Source: Paenibacillus solanacearum (lineage in GTDB: Bacteria; Bacillota; Bacilli; Paenibacillales; NBRC-103111). From it: a stretch of DNA of 64,000 nt. Below the pieces are notes generated by a model. That model had not been told where the DNA came from. It was given only the letters and a program-made list of their open reading frames with translations, and did no database searches. Below are positions 28,031 to 36,996 of the stretch, in pieces; position 1 is the first letter of the stretch; every line of letters starts with the position of its first letter. The stretch is from NCBI RefSeq assembly GCF_910593845.1, contig NZ_CAJVAS010000009.1:124001-188000 (forward strand), written 5' to 3'. Position numbers and translations under genes: made by a program.

Positions 28031-29059
28031 CTACTCGCCCCCTTTCATGACCCCATCGTAAATGCTAATCAGTTGATCGATGACTTTATCCGCAGCATGA
28101 TGGTTTTGTACGTACGCCACCCCCTGCCTTCCTTTTTGTTCCCGCAGCTCACGGTTCAACAGCAGCGGCTTCAGCCCTTCGTACAACGTATCCGGGCTGC
28201 ACGAGACAATCGGCAAATCAGGCGGATACTTGCTCTTCAAATCGTCGCGGATATAACAGACGACCGTTTTGCCAAGCGCCATCCCTTCGACGCTCAAATT
28301 GCCGTAAGCGCCGCAGAGCACCTGGTCAATGACGATGTCCGCCTCGCGGTACAGCTGCATCGCCTCTTGATGGCTCAGTCCTTCTACAAGCCGGAACCGA
28401 AGCGGCACTTCCTTCTGCAGCCGTTCCATGGTCCGGATAATAGGCTCCGACCCTTTGAAATCACGGCTCGTCGGCGCATGTACGACAAGCGGAACCGCCG
28501 AAGGCGCCTGCGGGGCGGGAAGCTCGACCTTGCCGGGATCGAACAGTCTCGGCAGCACGTACACCGGCTTGCCTTCGGCAGCATAATAGTCGGCCACGTA
28601 ATGGTACAGTTCATAGTCCTGTACGATGGCGGCCGACATCGTTTTGGCGAAGAAACGCAGGTTCCGGTCGATTTGTTCGTCCGGAAGGGAGCATTCCGCG
28701 TTCACGTAAGGATTGTGATAGCCGTTATGGCGGGAAGCGCGCGTCCGCGAACGCACATCGTTGCCCCGATGATGCATGATCATTTTCTTCCCGCTGCCCG
28801 CGATCATTGGGATATCGCGAAATTCCTCCAGAAACGTATAGCTGTTGTGGAAATGAAACACATCGAACTCCCTCACCGCGTAGTCCAATATTTTCATAAG
28901 CTCGTAAGAATCCGTATTGATCACCCGGTTATACGCCAAATAGTTCGGGAAGTAATTGTAGCCCACACTGCGAATCCCGCGCTTCTTCAGAAATTCGCAA
29001 ATGAGTCCGACCTGTCCGGCGATTTCCAAAGGCGCGTGAATAACATTCAGTTTGTTCAT
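28031..29059 (-). CDS. glycosyltransferase, HAPxEIxGQ paralogue family (copy B)
   Basis: A 342-residue member of the four-copy family: NVIHAPLEIAGQVG at the start, FDVFHFHNSYTFLEEF, KMIMHHRGNDVRSR (Arg replaces the Trp of the other copies), VVHAPTSRDFKGS and NLSVEGMALGKTVVCYIRDD (Gly replaces Ala in the donor loop). These changes make it the most diverged copy. The ATG at 29059 overlaps the stop of copy C by 4 bases (ATGA), and its stop is one base before the acyltransferase start. It is therefore part of a tightly coupled operon that couples sugar-nucleotide synthesis and transfer. Donor and acceptor unknown. Confidence 0.82.
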   Translation of the reverse strand: MNKLNVIHAPLEIAGQVGLICEFLKKRGIRSVGYNYFPNYLAYNRVINTDSYELMKILDYAVREFDVFHFHNSYTFLEEFRDIPMIAGSGKKMIMHHRGNDVRSRTRASRHNGYHNPYVNAECSLPDEQIDRNLRFFAKTMSAAIVQDYELYHYVADYYAAEGKPVYVLPRLFDPGKVELPAPQAPSAVPLVVHAPTSRDFKGSEPIIRTMERLQKEVPLRFRLVEGLSHQEAMQLYREADIVIDQVLCGAYGNLSVEGMALGKTVVCYIRDDLKSKYPPDLPIVSCSPDTLYEGLKPLLLNRELREQKGRQGVAYVQNHHAADKVIDQLISIYDGVMKGGE

Positions 29060-30060
29060 CCGCCAACTGTCCTTCCCTCGATTTTCGAATAAATGCCGAG
29101 CAGCTTCGGAACGACTTTGTCTACCGAATGGAAGCTCTCCACGTAGGCACGCCCGGCTTTTCCAACTTTTCTTCGCCGCTTCGGGTCTTCGATCAGGCTG
29201 CGGAGCACGTCGCGAATCGTATCGGGATTGGCCACGACGATCGGCAAATCATCGGGAAATTTCGCGAGCACGTCATCCCTTACATACGCGACGACCACTT
29301 TCCCCATCGCCATCGCTTCGACGCTCAGCATGCCGTAAGTGCCGCACAAGATTTGGTCGACGATAATATCCGCCTCCAAATACATTTGCATCGCCTGCTG
29401 ATGGTTCATCTTCTCAATCGCCCTATACGTGAAGGCATGGGTCCGCTTCAGGTCGTCGATCGCCTTCTCGACGTAGGCCGAGCCTTTGAATTCCCGGTTC
29501 GTCGGAGCGTGAATGATCATCGGATTCTTGTTATCCGCCGACGGATAGGCATAAGGAATTTCCTCATGCATGCAGGCCAGCGGCAGCATATGAACATGCT
29601 CGTAATAGTCGGCGACATGCGGGTACAGCTCATAATCCTGCACGATCGCGTGCTTTATATATTGGCTGATGTAGGTCAAGTTCTCATGAATGCGCTCATC
29701 CGTATGATAGCTCGGAGGAATCGGGTACGGGTTGAGCCGGGCCGTTGCGTTCTTAGAGCGCACGTCGTTTCCCCAATGATGCATGACCATTTGTTTGCCT
29801 TTGCCGTGCAGCATGGGCAAATCCGCATTTTTGACGAGCAGGCTGTTGCTGTTATGAAAATGAAACAGATCCGCATAGCCCGCAAGCGGCTCGATCATCT
29901 TGATCAACTCGTACGCATCCGTATTAATGATATTTCCGCTGTATTTCAAGTACGTATGAAACCAGTTATAGCCGTTAACCTGGTGTCCCGCTTGCCGCAG
30001 CCCGCCTACAAGCGTGCGCATCTGCCCCGATATTTCCGTGGGCGCGTGAACGATTCTCAT
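29056..30060 (-). CDS. glycosyltransferase, HAPxEIxGQ paralogue family (copy C)
   Basis: A 334-residue GT-B enzyme starting MRIVHAPTEISGQMR, with GHQVNGYNWFHTYLKYSG, ADLFHFHNSNSLLVKN, MVMHHWGNDVRSKN, IIHAPTNREFKGS and MLSVEAMAMGKVVVAYVRDD. ATG 30058-30060 follows AAGGAGG by 5 bases. It is the first gene of the run C, B, acyltransferase, dehydrogenase and diverges from DUF4855 copy B, repeating the arrangement of copy A with DUF4855 copy A. The paralogues probably add different or successive sugars; this is inference. No membrane segment, so it works in the cytoplasm of the mother cell or vegetative cell. Confidence 0.84.
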   Translation of the reverse strand: MRIVHAPTEISGQMRTLVGGLRQAGHQVNGYNWFHTYLKYSGNIINTDAYELIKMIEPLAGYADLFHFHNSNSLLVKNADLPMLHGKGKQMVMHHWGNDVRSKNATARLNPYPIPPSYHTDERIHENLTYISQYIKHAIVQDYELYPHVADYYEHVHMLPLACMHEEIPYAYPSADNKNPMIIHAPTNREFKGSAYVEKAIDDLKRTHAFTYRAIEKMNHQQAMQMYLEADIIVDQILCGTYGMLSVEAMAMGKVVVAYVRDDVLAKFPDDLPIVVANPDTIRDVLRSLIEDPKRRRKVGKAGRAYVESFHSVDKVVPKLLGIYSKIEGRTVGG

Positions 30061-30160
30061 ACGGTTCCTCCTTATTCAGAGTAACAACAATCCGATACTA
30101 CGATTTATTCAGATGGCATAACCATTGCCAGTGTTTTGGTCAAAAATGGATTTCCGTTTA

Positions 30161-30189
30161 GGACATTGCCTTTTCCGCAAACATACTAT
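30161..30189 (+). promoter_or_regulatory. candidate sigma-E promoter of DUF4855 gene B
   Basis: GGACATT (5 of 7 with the -35 consensus KMATATT) is followed after 14 bases by CATACTAT (7 of 8 with CATACANT). It lies 42 bases before the start codon. If correct, the gene is expressed in the mother cell during sporulation. Confidence 0.45.
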
Positions 30190-30230
30190 TGATAATGAGC
30201 AAGCACCAACCTTCATGAAGGAGTGAAACC

Positions 30231-31244
30231 ATGATTCCTGCATCGTCCAGCGGATTTTTGTCGCCTACGGCATATCAGCTGCGCAATCATGTATGTGTGC
30301 TCCCCTGCGGAAGCTTACTGGATGATACGCCGCTCAAGTGGACCGACGCGCAACTGCAGTATTATGCAAAATATATATTGAACGGACAACCGATCGACTC
30401 TATGTTCAAGGGCTTCATATTCAACGCCGTCCGCACGAGAGACAGTCATTTCATTTATCCCTTGTACGTCGGCTTCGGCGAGCCCTCGGAACGGATCGAC
30501 TGGCAGCAATGGATTGACGCATTGTTCGCGCCCGATGCTAACTTTCAGGCGCTGCATCGTGTGACGGGAACCGAGAAGGTCGATATTTGGGTTTCGATCC
30601 CGTACCCTCACCCGTATCAGCGAAGCTTCGGCGTCGTACAAGGACGCAATCTTGATTTTGAGGTGGCAACGGACCGGTTCGCCGCCGTCATCTGGTGGAT
30701 CGATCAATTCATGAACCGTTGGAACAGCAGGAAAGACTTGCACGACAGGCTGGAGTTTCGCGGATTTTTGTGGCAAAGGGAAACGATCGACGCCAGTGAC
30801 GAGAATCTCGTCAAATGGGTGAACGGCGCCATCTCGGCCAGAAAGCTGCTCAGCATGTGGCTGGCGAATTACGGTTCGGGCGGCATTATCAAATGGTCCG
30901 AGCTCGGCTTCCATTTGACCTTGCTGAATACGAACTACACCGGCAACACCAGCTACGATACCAGCTGGATCCGGAACGCCTGCTTATTCTCGCGACACTA
31001 TCATACGGGAATCCAGATCACTTGGGGCAAAGGATTAATATACAACGCTACGCATCAACTCGATTACTTCAATCTCGGTCTCGCGAGTATGAGCCGGTAC
31101 ATGAACGAATCGTTTCTCGTCTACCCGTTCCCGAACCAGACGCTGGATACGCTCTACCGGGAAAAGCTGATCGATTATATCCGTTTATACACGTTCGTCA
31201 AAGGTCTTTATGTGAAAACGAATTATCCCGGTATCGCGTACTGA
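30231..31244 (+). CDS. DUF4855 protein (copy B)
   Basis: A 337-residue paralogue of the protein at 24225. It shares RNHVCVLPCGS, RIDWQQWIDALFAP, VDIWVSIPYPHPYQRSFG, LEFRGFLWQRETIDASDE, NTNYTGNTSYD and the C-terminal KTNYPGIAY. The ATG at 30231 has AAGGAG 9 bases before it. No signal peptide or membrane segment is seen. Predicted barrel-like fold with conserved acidic and aromatic positions, but there is no proven reaction for DUF4855. It diverges from glycosyltransferase copy C and has a sporulation-type promoter candidate. It ends at a bidirectional terminator. Confidence 0.82.
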   Translation: MIPASSSGFLSPTAYQLRNHVCVLPCGSLLDDTPLKWTDAQLQYYAKYILNGQPIDSMFKGFIFNAVRTRDSHFIYPLYVGFGEPSERIDWQQWIDALFAPDANFQALHRVTGTEKVDIWVSIPYPHPYQRSFGVVQGRNLDFEVATDRFAAVIWWIDQFMNRWNSRKDLHDRLEFRGFLWQRETIDASDENLVKWVNGAISARKLLSMWLANYGSGGIIKWSELGFHLTLLNTNYTGNTSYDTSWIRNACLFSRHYHTGIQITWGKGLIYNATHQLDYFNLGLASMSRYMNESFLVYPFPNQTLDTLYREKLIDYIRLYTFVKGLYVKTNYPGIAY

Positions 31245-31288
31245 TCCGCCAGCCGCAATGATCCTGCGCGCAAGACTGCCGCAACGAC

Positions 31289-31331
31289 AAAAAACGGCCG
31301 TTCCGTCTGTAGGCGGAGCTGCCGTTTTTTT
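31289..31331. terminator. bidirectional terminator
   Basis: AAAAAACGGC at 31289-31298 pairs with GCCGTTTTTT starting at 31321, with an inner CCG/CGG pair. A run of T follows on each strand. It separates DUF4855 gene B from the converging glycan operon end at 31375. Confidence 0.85.
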
Positions 31332-31374
31332 ATTGGCGATACTTCGTTGCATCGCTTGGTAGGCCTCTAATTGA

Positions 31375-31788
31375 TTACAGCGTGCGTATGAGAATGTAGG
31401 GCATGTGGCTTACAGTGAACGGCGCCGCTCCCGGCGATTCCAGTATGATATGCACGCCGTGGTTTTCCAGGCTGCGGAAGCGCCAGGAATAAGCCAAATG
31501 CGTCAGTACGCAGCTGCCTTCCTGCAGATCGGCAGGGGTCGGAATGGCGCTCATGGACAGCGAGTGCGCGGGACGCGCCGTTTGAATGAGCTGTTCATCC
31601 CAACCCTGCGTAATTTCGTGCAAATGAAGCATGCCGCTCGTATGCTCGGGCAGCGGAATCATGATCGTCATGGCGGTAACTGACATATCCCGAGGAATGC
31701 CCGCAATATTGAAGGAAACGTACATCTCATGCCCATCGGCAAAAAAACGATTCGGCACGAACAACATCGATTTCTCCAGCATATTCAC
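31375..31788 (-). CDS. small DNRLRE-like beta-sandwich protein
   Basis: A 137-residue protein. The layout (FVPNRFFADGHEMYVSFNI, then a leucine-rich strand and LHLHEITQGWDEQLI, then IPTPADL and a final HIILESPGAAP) recalls the DNRLRE/CBM96-type domain, which has strands around a conserved W-E pair and binds or supports surface polymers. The match is partial and from memory. I chose GTG 31786-31788, 9 bases after AGGAG; ATG 31782 is possible. It follows glycosyltransferase copy D by 23 bases and is the last gene of the upstream glycan operon. No signal peptide. Confidence 0.6.
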   Translation of the reverse strand: MNMLEKSMLFVPNRFFADGHEMYVSFNIAGIPRDMSVTAMTIMIPLPEHTSGMLHLHEITQGWDEQLIQTARPAHSLSMSAIPTPADLQEGSCVLTHLAYSWRFRSLENHGVHIILESPGAAPFTVSHMPYILIRTL

Positions 31789-31811
31789 TTGAATTCGCTC
31801 CTTTCCCGTGG

Positions 31812-32804
31812 CTAGCCGGAAGGCAGATTCGCGTAAATCCGCTCCAGCATATCCACTCCGATTTCTTTGGCGTGGTATTTTTCGGCATACGCCCTCCCTT
31901 TTTTTCCAAGCTCGTTCCGAAGTTTGGGATTCTCGAGCAGCGTCTGGATCGCCGTCATCACCGTATCCGGGTTCGCATTCCAAATCGGCAGCTCCGCGGG
32001 AAACTTGTTGGCTACGTCGCTTCGAACGAAAGCGATGACCGGTTTGCCGAGCGCCATCGCCTCGACGCTGAGCAACCCGTACGAGCCGCAGCGAATTTGA
32101 TCGACGATCAAGTCCGCTTCCTGATAGAGCTGGATCGCCGCTTCGTGATTCATCTTCTCGATGCGCCGGTATTCGAAGTCGTATGATTTTTTGAGCTGCC
32201 GGATGGCCGCTTCAATCGCCACCGTCCCTTTAAAGTCAGGATTCGTCGGCGCGTGCAAAATTAAAGGACGCTTGACGTCTTTTTTCGGAAAGTGCGGCTC
32301 GAACGGCGCAAGGTCGATGGAAATCGGCACCACGTGAACTTTCTTGTAGTACTTCTCCACATACGTATACACTTCGTAGTCCTGTACAATCGCTTCATCC
32401 ACATACTGGCTTATAGCGTTTAATCGGTTGTGCATCACTACGTTGGCTGGCGAGTCGCCCGTGTATACGTACGGGTTGTTCTCCCGTGCCTGCTCATGAA
32501 ACCTCACGTCGTTTCCCCAATGGTGCATGATCATTTTTTTGCCCTTGTCTTTGATCATCTCCAGATCCTTGTACTGCTTCAACAGGCTGCTGGCGTAATG
32601 GAAGTGGAACAAGTCGAAAAAGTTAATCAGGTGCTTGCTCATTTGTTCCAGCTCGACGACATTCGTATTGTACAAATGATCCTTATAGCCCAAATACGAG
32701 TGAAAGATGTTGTAGCCGTTCGCCAAATGCCCTCTTCGTTTCAATTCGCCGCTCAAGATGCCCATTTGGCCGGCAATTTCAATCGTTCCGTGAAAAATTC
32801 TCAT
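31812..32804 (-). CDS. glycosyltransferase, HAPxEIxGQ paralogue family (copy D)
   Basis: A 330-residue family member: MRIFHGTIEIAGQMG at the start, GYNIFHSYLGYKD, FDLFHFHYASSLLKQY, MIMHHWGNDVRFHE, NPYVYTGDSP, LILHAPTNPDFKGT, IEKMNHEAAIQLYQEADLIV and LLSVEAMALGKPVIAFVRSD. It is most similar by eye to copies A and C. ATG 32802-32804 follows AAGGGGG; the start lies 26 bases inside the end of the epimerase gene, so the two are translationally linked. It belongs to the long operon starting at 39527. Donor and acceptor are unknown. Confidence 0.84.
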   Translation of the reverse strand: MRIFHGTIEIAGQMGILSGELKRRGHLANGYNIFHSYLGYKDHLYNTNVVELEQMSKHLINFFDLFHFHYASSLLKQYKDLEMIKDKGKKMIMHHWGNDVRFHEQARENNPYVYTGDSPANVVMHNRLNAISQYVDEAIVQDYEVYTYVEKYYKKVHVVPISIDLAPFEPHFPKKDVKRPLILHAPTNPDFKGTVAIEAAIRQLKKSYDFEYRRIEKMNHEAAIQLYQEADLIVDQIRCGSYGLLSVEAMALGKPVIAFVRSDVANKFPAELPIWNANPDTVMTAIQTLLENPKLRNELGKKGRAYAEKYHAKEIGVDMLERIYANLPSG

Positions 32805-33759
32805 GCGGAACGCTTCCCCCTTTTCTCCACCGATTGGTTAACCGGAGTCCTTCGGTCAAGCCGACTTGGGGCTCCCACCCTAGCGTCCGGCGCAGCAGCG
32901 TCGCATCGAGGCACCGGCGGTATATCGTATCGACGGTTCGTTTCGGCTGATAAGCAAACTCGGGATGCGCCACGCCGCAAGTCTCGGCTACCATCTCGGC
33001 CAGCCGGTTCACGCTCGTTTCCACGCCGGTCCCGACATTGAATAGGCGGCCGATCGCATCGGGATGCATGCCTGCCGATAGAAGCGCTTCGACGGCGTCG
33101 CCAATGTAGGTGTAGTCGCGCGTCTGCGTACCGTCGCCGAAAATGTTGAATGCCGCCTCTCGATCGGCCGACTCGAAAAATTTGGCCACGACGCCGCAGT
33201 AAGGGTTGGTCGTTAACTGGCCGGGTCCGTACACATTGGACAGCCGGAGTACGGCAATCGGCATGCGATACATGCGATGATACACCTGACAATAATGCTC
33301 CATGGAAAATTTGCTTGCCGCATAAGGCGTCGTCGTCTCGTAACAGCCTTCGGGCGTCGGCAGCACGGCGGCGTTCCCGTAAATCGATGCGGTCGACGTG
33401 TATACGAAACGCTGCAGCCGGCCGCACAGCTCCTTCGCTTTCCCCAGCAGCAGATAGCCGCCGTATAAATTGACATGGAAATCGTCATCCATATGTTGCG
33501 CGGACAGCACCAAGTTTTTGCAGGCAATGTGGTAAATGTGCGTGACGTCCGGGAGCACCCGCTCCAGCAGCCGGTCATCGACATAAGACGCCTGGATGAA
33601 CGTCAGCCGTTCCGACACGGGCACGTTCTCCGGCCGGCTCGTCGAGCAATCGTCAATGACCGTCATGCGTTGCGAGAGTGGGAGCAGCCTGAGCAGCAGC
33701 TGCGAGCCGATAAATCCCGCTCCCCCCGTTACGAGCACATGGCCAAACGGGTAGTTCAT
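32779..33759 (-). CDS. NAD-dependent UDP-sugar epimerase/dehydratase (SDR)
   Basis: A 326-residue extended short-chain dehydrogenase. The NAD motif VTGGAGFIGSQLLLRL lies at residues 9-24, the catalytic serine in VYTSTASIYG and the Tyr-Lys pair in PYAASKFSMEHY. LRLSNVYGPGQ and RDYTYIGDAVEA are typical for UDP-glucose or UDP-GlcNAc 4-epimerases. The exact substrate is not readable. I chose ATG 33757-33759 (GGGAGG 7 bases before it), which overlaps the stop of the Gfo/Idh gene in an ATGA. Its end overlaps glycosyltransferase copy D by 26 bases. It supplies an activated sugar for the same glycan. Confidence 0.87.
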   Translation of the reverse strand: MNYPFGHVLVTGGAGFIGSQLLLRLLPLSQRMTVIDDCSTSRPENVPVSERLTFIQASYVDDRLLERVLPDVTHIYHIACKNLVLSAQHMDDDFHVNLYGGYLLLGKAKELCGRLQRFVYTSTASIYGNAAVLPTPEGCYETTTPYAASKFSMEHYCQVYHRMYRMPIAVLRLSNVYGPGQLTTNPYCGVVAKFFESADREAAFNIFGDGTQTRDYTYIGDAVEALLSAGMHPDAIGRLFNVGTGVETSVNRLAEMVAETCGVAHPEFAYQPKRTVDTIYRRCLDATLLRRTLGWEPQVGLTEGLRLTNRWRKGGSVPHENFSRND

Positions 33760-34823
33760 TTCCATTCCTCCCAATCCGCCATCATCTCTGTTGAAAAATT
33801 CGCCAAAGGCAGCGGCACCGCCTTGCACGTCCGCACCGACTCATACAGCGCGAAGATCAGCTCCAGCGCCTTCTTACCTTCCGCTGCATCAATCATCATC
33901 GAAGCTTCGCCGCCCGCCATGGCCCGGATGAATTGCTCATACATGAGAAGATGCTCGTCGGCATCGCCGTTGTCTTCCGGGGCGGGGACGGTCGCGTCGG
34001 CGAACGCCCACTTGCGGATTTCGTTCAATCGAATGCCTCCGATGCTGATCGTTCCCTTCTCTCCGAACAACGTCAGGCTGTTATCGAGATTGCCGGGAAA
34101 CGTGAGCGTATTGGCTTCGACGATCCCGATCGCGCCGCCTTGGAACGTGACGATGCCGGCGGCGACGTCCTCCGTCTGCTTCGGGATCGGCCCGCGCTGC
34201 ATGCTGCCGTACACGTCGAGACCGTCCCCCATGAACCATTGCAGCAGATCGATCAAATGAATGCCCTGGTTCAGCAGCATGCCGCCGTCCTGATCCCAGG
34301 TTCCCCGCCATGGAGCGGCTTCGTAATAGGCGCCGGACCGCTGCAGCCTCATGGACACAACGCCCAGATAAAGCCGTCCCATCGCTCCCGCGTCGATGAG
34401 CCGCTTGGCCTGCATCATCACGGGCTTATAGCGCAGCTGGTGGCATACCTGCACGACCACCTGCCGCCGCTCCGCTTCGCGCACGATATGTTCCGCGTCG
34501 CGCAGGGAGAGCGCCATCGGCTTCTCCAGGATGACGTGCTTCCCCGAGGCGATCGCCTGCTTCGCCAGCTCGGCATGAAAGGCCGATGGCGTCGCGATAA
34601 CGACCGCCTGAACGCGCTCATCCTGCAGCAGCGGCTTGACATCCCGGTACGCGGCTATGCGGTGCTGCGTCCCCGACAGCCTGCGGTATTCCTGCTCCGC
34701 CGCCGCCATACGCGCATCCTGAACGTCGCAAATCGCGGTCAGCCGGCCTCCCGCCAGCTTCGCCAGCGAAGCGATGTGCCGTTCGGCGATTCGGCCGCAG
34801 CCGATGAGTCCGAATCCGATCAT
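33756..34823 (-). CDS. Gfo/Idh oxidoreductase, WbpB/WlbA-like
   Basis: A 355-residue NAD-dependent oxidoreductase. Rossmann motif GFGLIGCGRIAERHI, Lys-Pro in VILEKPMALSLRDA and the long block RGTWDQDGGMLLNQGIHLID, which strongly recalls WlbA/WbpB, the 3-dehydrogenase of UDP-GlcNAcA in diacetamido-uronate synthesis. The following gene in the pathway (a DegT aminotransferase) lies directly upstream with a 4-base overlap, and the epimerase follows with another. The start is ATG 34821-34823. The WbpB assignment depends on these neighbours plus the motif likeness; a different 3-keto-sugar role is possible. Confidence 0.85.
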   Translation of the reverse strand: MIGFGLIGCGRIAERHIASLAKLAGGRLTAICDVQDARMAAAEQEYRRLSGTQHRIAAYRDVKPLLQDERVQAVVIATPSAFHAELAKQAIASGKHVILEKPMALSLRDAEHIVREAERRQVVVQVCHQLRYKPVMMQAKRLIDAGAMGRLYLGVVSMRLQRSGAYYEAAPWRGTWDQDGGMLLNQGIHLIDLLQWFMGDGLDVYGSMQRGPIPKQTEDVAAGIVTFQGGAIGIVEANTLTFPGNLDNSLTLFGEKGTISIGGIRLNEIRKWAFADATVPAPEDNGDADEHLLMYEQFIRAMAGGEASMMIDAAEGKKALELIFALYESVRTCKAVPLPLANFSTEMMADWEEWK

Positions 34824-35932
34824 GGCGCTACGTCTCCCTGAGCGGCGGCGATGGCCTCGATCACCCGGTCCTGCTCGCTGTCATACAAGAACGCGCTCAT
34901 CGGCAGCGCCAAGATCCGCTCCGACAACCGCTCCGATACGGGCAAATCGCCGGGACGGTAACCCAAGTGCGCGTAGGCGGCCTGCAGGTGAAGCGGGAGC
35001 GGATAGTAGACGCCGCTGTGAATGTCCCTGCCAGCCAGCGCCTGCTGCAGCACGTCCCTTTGGTCGGACTCGATGCAGAACAAATGATAAATATGGGTCC
35101 GGTCCGGCTTCTCTTCGGCGACGCGCACATGCGGGGCGTTCGCGAAGGCGGCCCGGTAGCGGCCCGCGAGCCGGATACGCTCGCCGTTCCAATCGTCGAT
35201 CTTCGTCAACCCGATCCGTACAATCGCCGCATGCAGCTCATCCAGCCGGCTGTTGTAGCCGATCTCGCTATGGTAATACTTTTGGCGGCTGCCGTGCTGC
35301 CGGAGCGTCCGAATGCGCTCGGCCATCCGTTCGTCCGAAGTGGCGATGAGTCCTCCGTCGCCGATCGTCCCCAAGTTTTTCGTCGGAAAGAACGAAAAAC
35401 AAGCGGCGTGGCCAAGGCTTCCCGCACGCCTCCCCTTATACTCCGCGCCGAATGCCTGGCAAGCGTCCTCAATGACGATCAAACCGTGCTTTTCCGCGAT
35501 ACGCATCATTTCATCCATATCGGCGGGCTGTCCGAATATATGCACCGGGATGATCGCTTTGGTGGCCGGCGTAATCTTCTCTTCGACGCGGACCGGATCG
35601 AGACAGTACGACTGCGGGTCGATATCGGCGAACACCGGAATCGCGCCGACCCGGGACACGGCTTCTGCGGAAGCGAAGAACGTGAACGGCGACGTGATGA
35701 CCTCGTCCCCCGGCCCGATCCCGCAGGCGTCCAGCACGAGCACCAGCGCGTCCGTCCCGTTGGCGACACCGATCGCGTGATCCACCTGCAAGTAATCGGC
35801 AATTTCCTGTTCCAGCCGCTGCACGTTCGGGCCAAGTATATATTTGCCCGAGTCGATCGTATCCGCAAGCGCCTGCAGCATCTCCTGCCGAATCGATTGA
35901 AATTGTCGTTGTAGCGGTACCAGTTCGATCAT
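34820..35932 (-). CDS. DegT/DnrJ/EryC1 PLP-dependent sugar aminotransferase
   Basis: A 370-residue aminotransferase. Early substrate and PLP contacts are SGKYILGPNVQRLE and GVANGTDAL; IEDACQAFGAEYKG holds the aspartate for the pyridine nitrogen, and Lys185 in FFPTKNLGTIGDGG is the Schiff-base lysine. Such enzymes add an amino group to a keto sugar nucleotide. Together with the WbpB-like gene next to it, the WbpE role (3-amination of a UDP-3-keto-uronate) is likely. ATG 35930-35932 follows AAGGAG by about 9 bases and shares one base with the stop of the CgeB-like gene (TAATG). Confidence 0.9.
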   Translation of the reverse strand: MIELVPLQRQFQSIRQEMLQALADTIDSGKYILGPNVQRLEQEIADYLQVDHAIGVANGTDALVLVLDACGIGPGDEVITSPFTFFASAEAVSRVGAIPVFADIDPQSYCLDPVRVEEKITPATKAIIPVHIFGQPADMDEMMRIAEKHGLIVIEDACQAFGAEYKGRRAGSLGHAACFSFFPTKNLGTIGDGGLIATSDERMAERIRTLRQHGSRQKYYHSEIGYNSRLDELHAAIVRIGLTKIDDWNGERIRLAGRYRAAFANAPHVRVAEEKPDRTHIYHLFCIESDQRDVLQQALAGRDIHSGVYYPLPLHLQAAYAHLGYRPGDLPVSERLSERILALPMSAFLYDSEQDRVIEAIAAAQGDVAP

Positions 35933-36945
35933 TACGTTACTCTCCTTTTTTGGTTTACGGATTGTTGAACCGCCGGCCACAACTGCTCCAGGCGGTGCAA
36001 GAACGTATGGCCGGCCATCACTTTCGCTCTGGCTCTGCGCCCGATCTGCAGCCGTTCTTCCGGCCGGGGCAAGTAATACTGCACCCGCTCGATCGTTTCT
36101 TCGGGGCTGGAGGTAAGCACGACTTCTTTTCCGTCCTCGAACAGGCGCTCCAGCTCCTCCGTCCGGCTAGCGATCATGAAAGCGCCGGAGCCCAGTATTT
36201 CAAACGTGCGCTGGGAAACTTGATCGCGGGCATTTTGCACGCCGAGCATAATTTTGCTTTGCCGATACACGCGCGACGTTTCTTTGTACGGCAGCAAGCC
36301 GTGAATGCAGGACGGCGGGACGGTCACGCCGAATTCCTTCTCGATCATGGCGGCGTTATCGATCCAGCCGTTCCCCCATATATCGACCCGGATGCCCGTA
36401 TCCCCTGCAAACAGCGGGAACAGCAGCTGCCGCAAGCTGTCATAACGGAAGGTCCTCGTATCCAGATGGGTCGTTCCAACCAAGGCGACATCGTATTTCT
36501 CCTTTTTCGCGCCGTCATCCGGTTTCGGCGGGAACAGACGCGGGTTGAATGCAAAGTTCAAATAATCCGACAGCTTGCCCAGCGCACGGTACTTGGCCAC
36601 GCAATCGGGATGGATCGTCCAGACGGCATCCGGCTTGACGAGACGGACGAACGGAAGCGAGATGCCGTCAAAATGAATTCGGTCCTCCGTCGCCCAATAA
36701 ATATGGTACATTCCGTACTTGTCGCATAGCTCCGGAATGACGCTTAACGCCGGATCAAACATCATCACATCAATCCCCGTGGTGATCAGCACATCCGGCC
36801 GAAAATAAGTGATGCCGGCTTCAATTTCCTTCATATTCCAGGACGTTTGATAACATAACTTATGCCCCATCTGGCACAATGCGTCGCCCAAACTGTTAAT
36901 GTAATGGGACAGATGATTCAGAAAAAAAATTTTGCAAGGCTCCAA
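35932..36945 (-). CDS. CgeB-like glycosyltransferase (spore maturation type)
   Basis: A 337-residue GT-B protein. The C-terminal half carries the CgeB hallmark: DQVSQRTFEILGSGAFMIAS, EELERLFEDGKEVVLTSS and a final HTFLHRLEQL. The N-terminal half has DVLITTGIDVMMF and WATEDRIHF. In Bacillus subtilis CgeB is a mother-cell protein acting on the spore crust polysaccharide, so this gene links the operon to the spore surface, though CgeB-like proteins also occur elsewhere. The start is TTG 36943-36945 after a run of G. A hairpin lies between it and the GT2 gene upstream; its stop overlaps the DegT start by one base. Confidence 0.82.
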   Translation of the reverse strand: MEPCKIFFLNHLSHYINSLGDALCQMGHKLCYQTSWNMKEIEAGITYFRPDVLITTGIDVMMFDPALSVIPELCDKYGMYHIYWATEDRIHFDGISLPFVRLVKPDAVWTIHPDCVAKYRALGKLSDYLNFAFNPRLFPPKPDDGAKKEKYDVALVGTTHLDTRTFRYDSLRQLLFPLFAGDTGIRVDIWGNGWIDNAAMIEKEFGVTVPPSCIHGLLPYKETSRVYRQSKIMLGVQNARDQVSQRTFEILGSGAFMIASRTEELERLFEDGKEVVLTSSPEETIERVQYYLPRPEERLQIGRRARAKVMAGHTFLHRLEQLWPAVQQSVNQKRRVT

Positions 36946-36996
36946 TGCCGTTTTCCCCCCCTATCACGAATTTGCCGGAGCAAAAGACGACATGGC

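Noticed and set aside
32430..33041. Plus-strand frame across the glycosyltransferase/epimerase junction
   Set aside because: It is antisense to two well-supported overlapping genes and shows no domain.
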